From an uncultured Oscillospiraceae bacterium (lineage in GTDB: Bacteria; Bacillota; Clostridia; Oscillospirales; Oscillospiraceae), in the NCBI GenBank assembly GCA_900752445.1, contig CAADVN010000036.1, forward strand, positions 1-5,433: DNA of 5,433 bases. The letters are read 5' to 3'. Made by a program: the position numbers and the translations under genes. This document shows, piece after piece, positions 4,739 through 5,433 of the stretch (positions are counted from its first letter, which is position 1; every line of letters starts with the position of its first letter). The notes beneath the pieces are model-generated. The model did not search any database, was not told where the DNA came from, and saw only the letters and a program-made list of their open reading frames with translations.

Positions 4739-5433
4739 TCACATGCCCAGCCGGTGTCTCAACTCACTCAGGCTAAGCCCCGTCTCTCTCGCAATGCGTT
4801 TAAGGTCCTCGAACTCCGGCTTGGACTTCTTCACACCGTGGCCGGCGGCGTATTTTATCCTCACCTCGCCGTACTCCGTCTGCATCCGCTCCGTACGGCG
4901 CTCCAGCGTTATCCGCTCCGGGTGATACACACGCAGGCCCAGCGTCGGCGTGTGCCGCAGCATGAGCGCCGCGAACTCAGCCTCGCGCTCCTCCTCGCAC
5001 AGGCAGCTGAGCATTACTCCAGCCCTGCCCTTCTTCATGCCCAGCGGCTGGGTATACACGTCCAGCGCGCCGCGCTCCAGCAGCAGCTCCTGCGCAAAGG
5101 CCAGGTCCTCCGCCGTGATGTCGTCCAGGTTGCACCTGAGCTCCGACACGCGCGGCAAGCGTTCAACCGCCTCGCCGAGTATGGCTCTGAGCCCGTTTAC
5201 GCGCCCATAGTCCCGCGTGCCCATGCCGAAGCCCGAGCGCTCTATAGTCATCTCCGGCAGCGCGCCGAACTCGTCCGCGAAGTATTTCACCAGCGCCGCG
5301 CCCGTCGGTGTGCACAGCTCGCCCTCTATATCGCCGCCATACGCCGGCACGCCCTCGAGCAGCAGCGCCGTTGCAGGCGCCGGCGCGGGCCACACGCCGC
5401 GCGCGCACTTTGCCGTGCCCAAACCCAGCCCAT
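4739..5433 (-). CDS. larC: LarC, nickel insertion protein for the nickel-pincer nucleotide cofactor (5' end outside window)
   Basis: LarC (DUF111 family) inserts nickel into pyridinium-3,5-bisthiocarboxylic acid mononucleotide in a CTP-dependent reaction, the last step in making the cofactor of lactate racemase and other LarA-family enzymes; it acts in the cytosol. The frame is open to the right edge, and 230 codons are visible of a protein usually near 400 residues. From the first visible codon: a GxG stretch, then KCARGVWPAPAPAT (8-21), GELCTPTGAA (37-46), GFGMGTRDYGRVNGLR (67-82), NLDDITAE (101-108), GALDVYTQPLGMKKGRAG (121-138) and a conserved basic C-terminal domain ending at the TGA at 4741-4739. 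No frameshift separates the two halves, unlike the split larC1/larC2 of Lactiplantibacillus plantarum. Other family members usually have His-Gly before the proline-rich motif, where this one has Arg-Gly (residues 11-12). No larA, larB or larE gene is visible. A functional link to the switch downstream is not suggested. Confidence 0.93.
   Translation of the reverse strand, partial: GLGLGTAKCARGVWPAPAPATALLLEGVPAYGGDIEGELCTPTGAALVKYFADEFGALPEMTIERSGFGMGTRDYGRVNGLRAILGEAVERLPRVSELRCNLDDITAEDLAFAQELLLERGALDVYTQPLGMKKGRAGVMLSCLCEEEREAEFAALMLRHTPTLGLRVYHPERITLERRTERMQTEYGEVRIKYAAGHGVKKSKPEFEDLKRIARETGLSLSELRHRLGM

Noticed and set aside
3957..5210. Plus-strand open frames at 3957-4403, 4437-4925 and 4950-5210, and minus-strand ones at 3912-4238 and 5163-5408
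   Set aside because: They overlap the recombinase and larC genes in other frames, have Ser/Arg- or Ala/Arg-rich low-complexity translations typical of GC-rich shadow frames, and show no domain.

Overview
The window looks like a chromosomal segment of a high-GC gut-type Bacillota, most likely a clostridial/Oscillospirales-like organism. This is inferred from the S-layer homology (SLH) anchoring domains, strong GGAGG ribosome binding sites, a Sec signal peptide followed by a large modular surface protein, and a larC gene. No taxonomic marker gene is present, so the placement is soft. All three genes lie on the minus strand.

Layout from right to left, in the direction of transcription: (1) the C-terminal 230 codons of larC, a nickel-pincer cofactor nickel insertase, cut by the right edge at 5433 and ended by a strong palindromic terminator at 4694-4723; (2) a complete 281-residue tyrosine recombinase (3794-4639) with every catalytic residue in place; (3) a 263-bp AT-rich element (3532-3794) bounded by perfect 21-bp inverted repeats; (4) a very long secreted surface protein gene starting at 3485 and open through the left edge. 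I translated all 1161 visible codons of it and found no stop. It has a signal peptide, about four repeated right-handed beta-helix modules, an InlB-B/Flg_new-like module and two SLH domains.

The main result is the intergenic element. It has the architecture of a phase-variable invertible promoter. A good extended -10 promoter (3711-3739) lies inside the inverted repeats and, as assembled, points away from the surface gene into the 3' end of the recombinase gene (OFF for the surface gene). Inverting the element would place it facing the surface gene with a leader of about 95 nt and a strong Shine-Dalgarno sequence. The right repeat touches the stop codon of the recombinase gene, so the recombinase is the obvious candidate invertase. 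The logic resembles the C. difficile cwpV/RecV switch, here joined to an SLH-anchored beta-helix protein.

Secondary signals inside the element are a third, degenerate copy of the repeat at the predicted transcription start, a possible 5' leader hairpin made by that copy and the right repeat, and an 8-bp-stem hairpin centred exactly on the midpoint of the element. The surface gene is compositionally mosaic: its N-terminal beta-helix part is AT-rich, while its C-terminal anchor matches the GC-rich flanks. Inversion itself is inferred and not shown by a single sequence.
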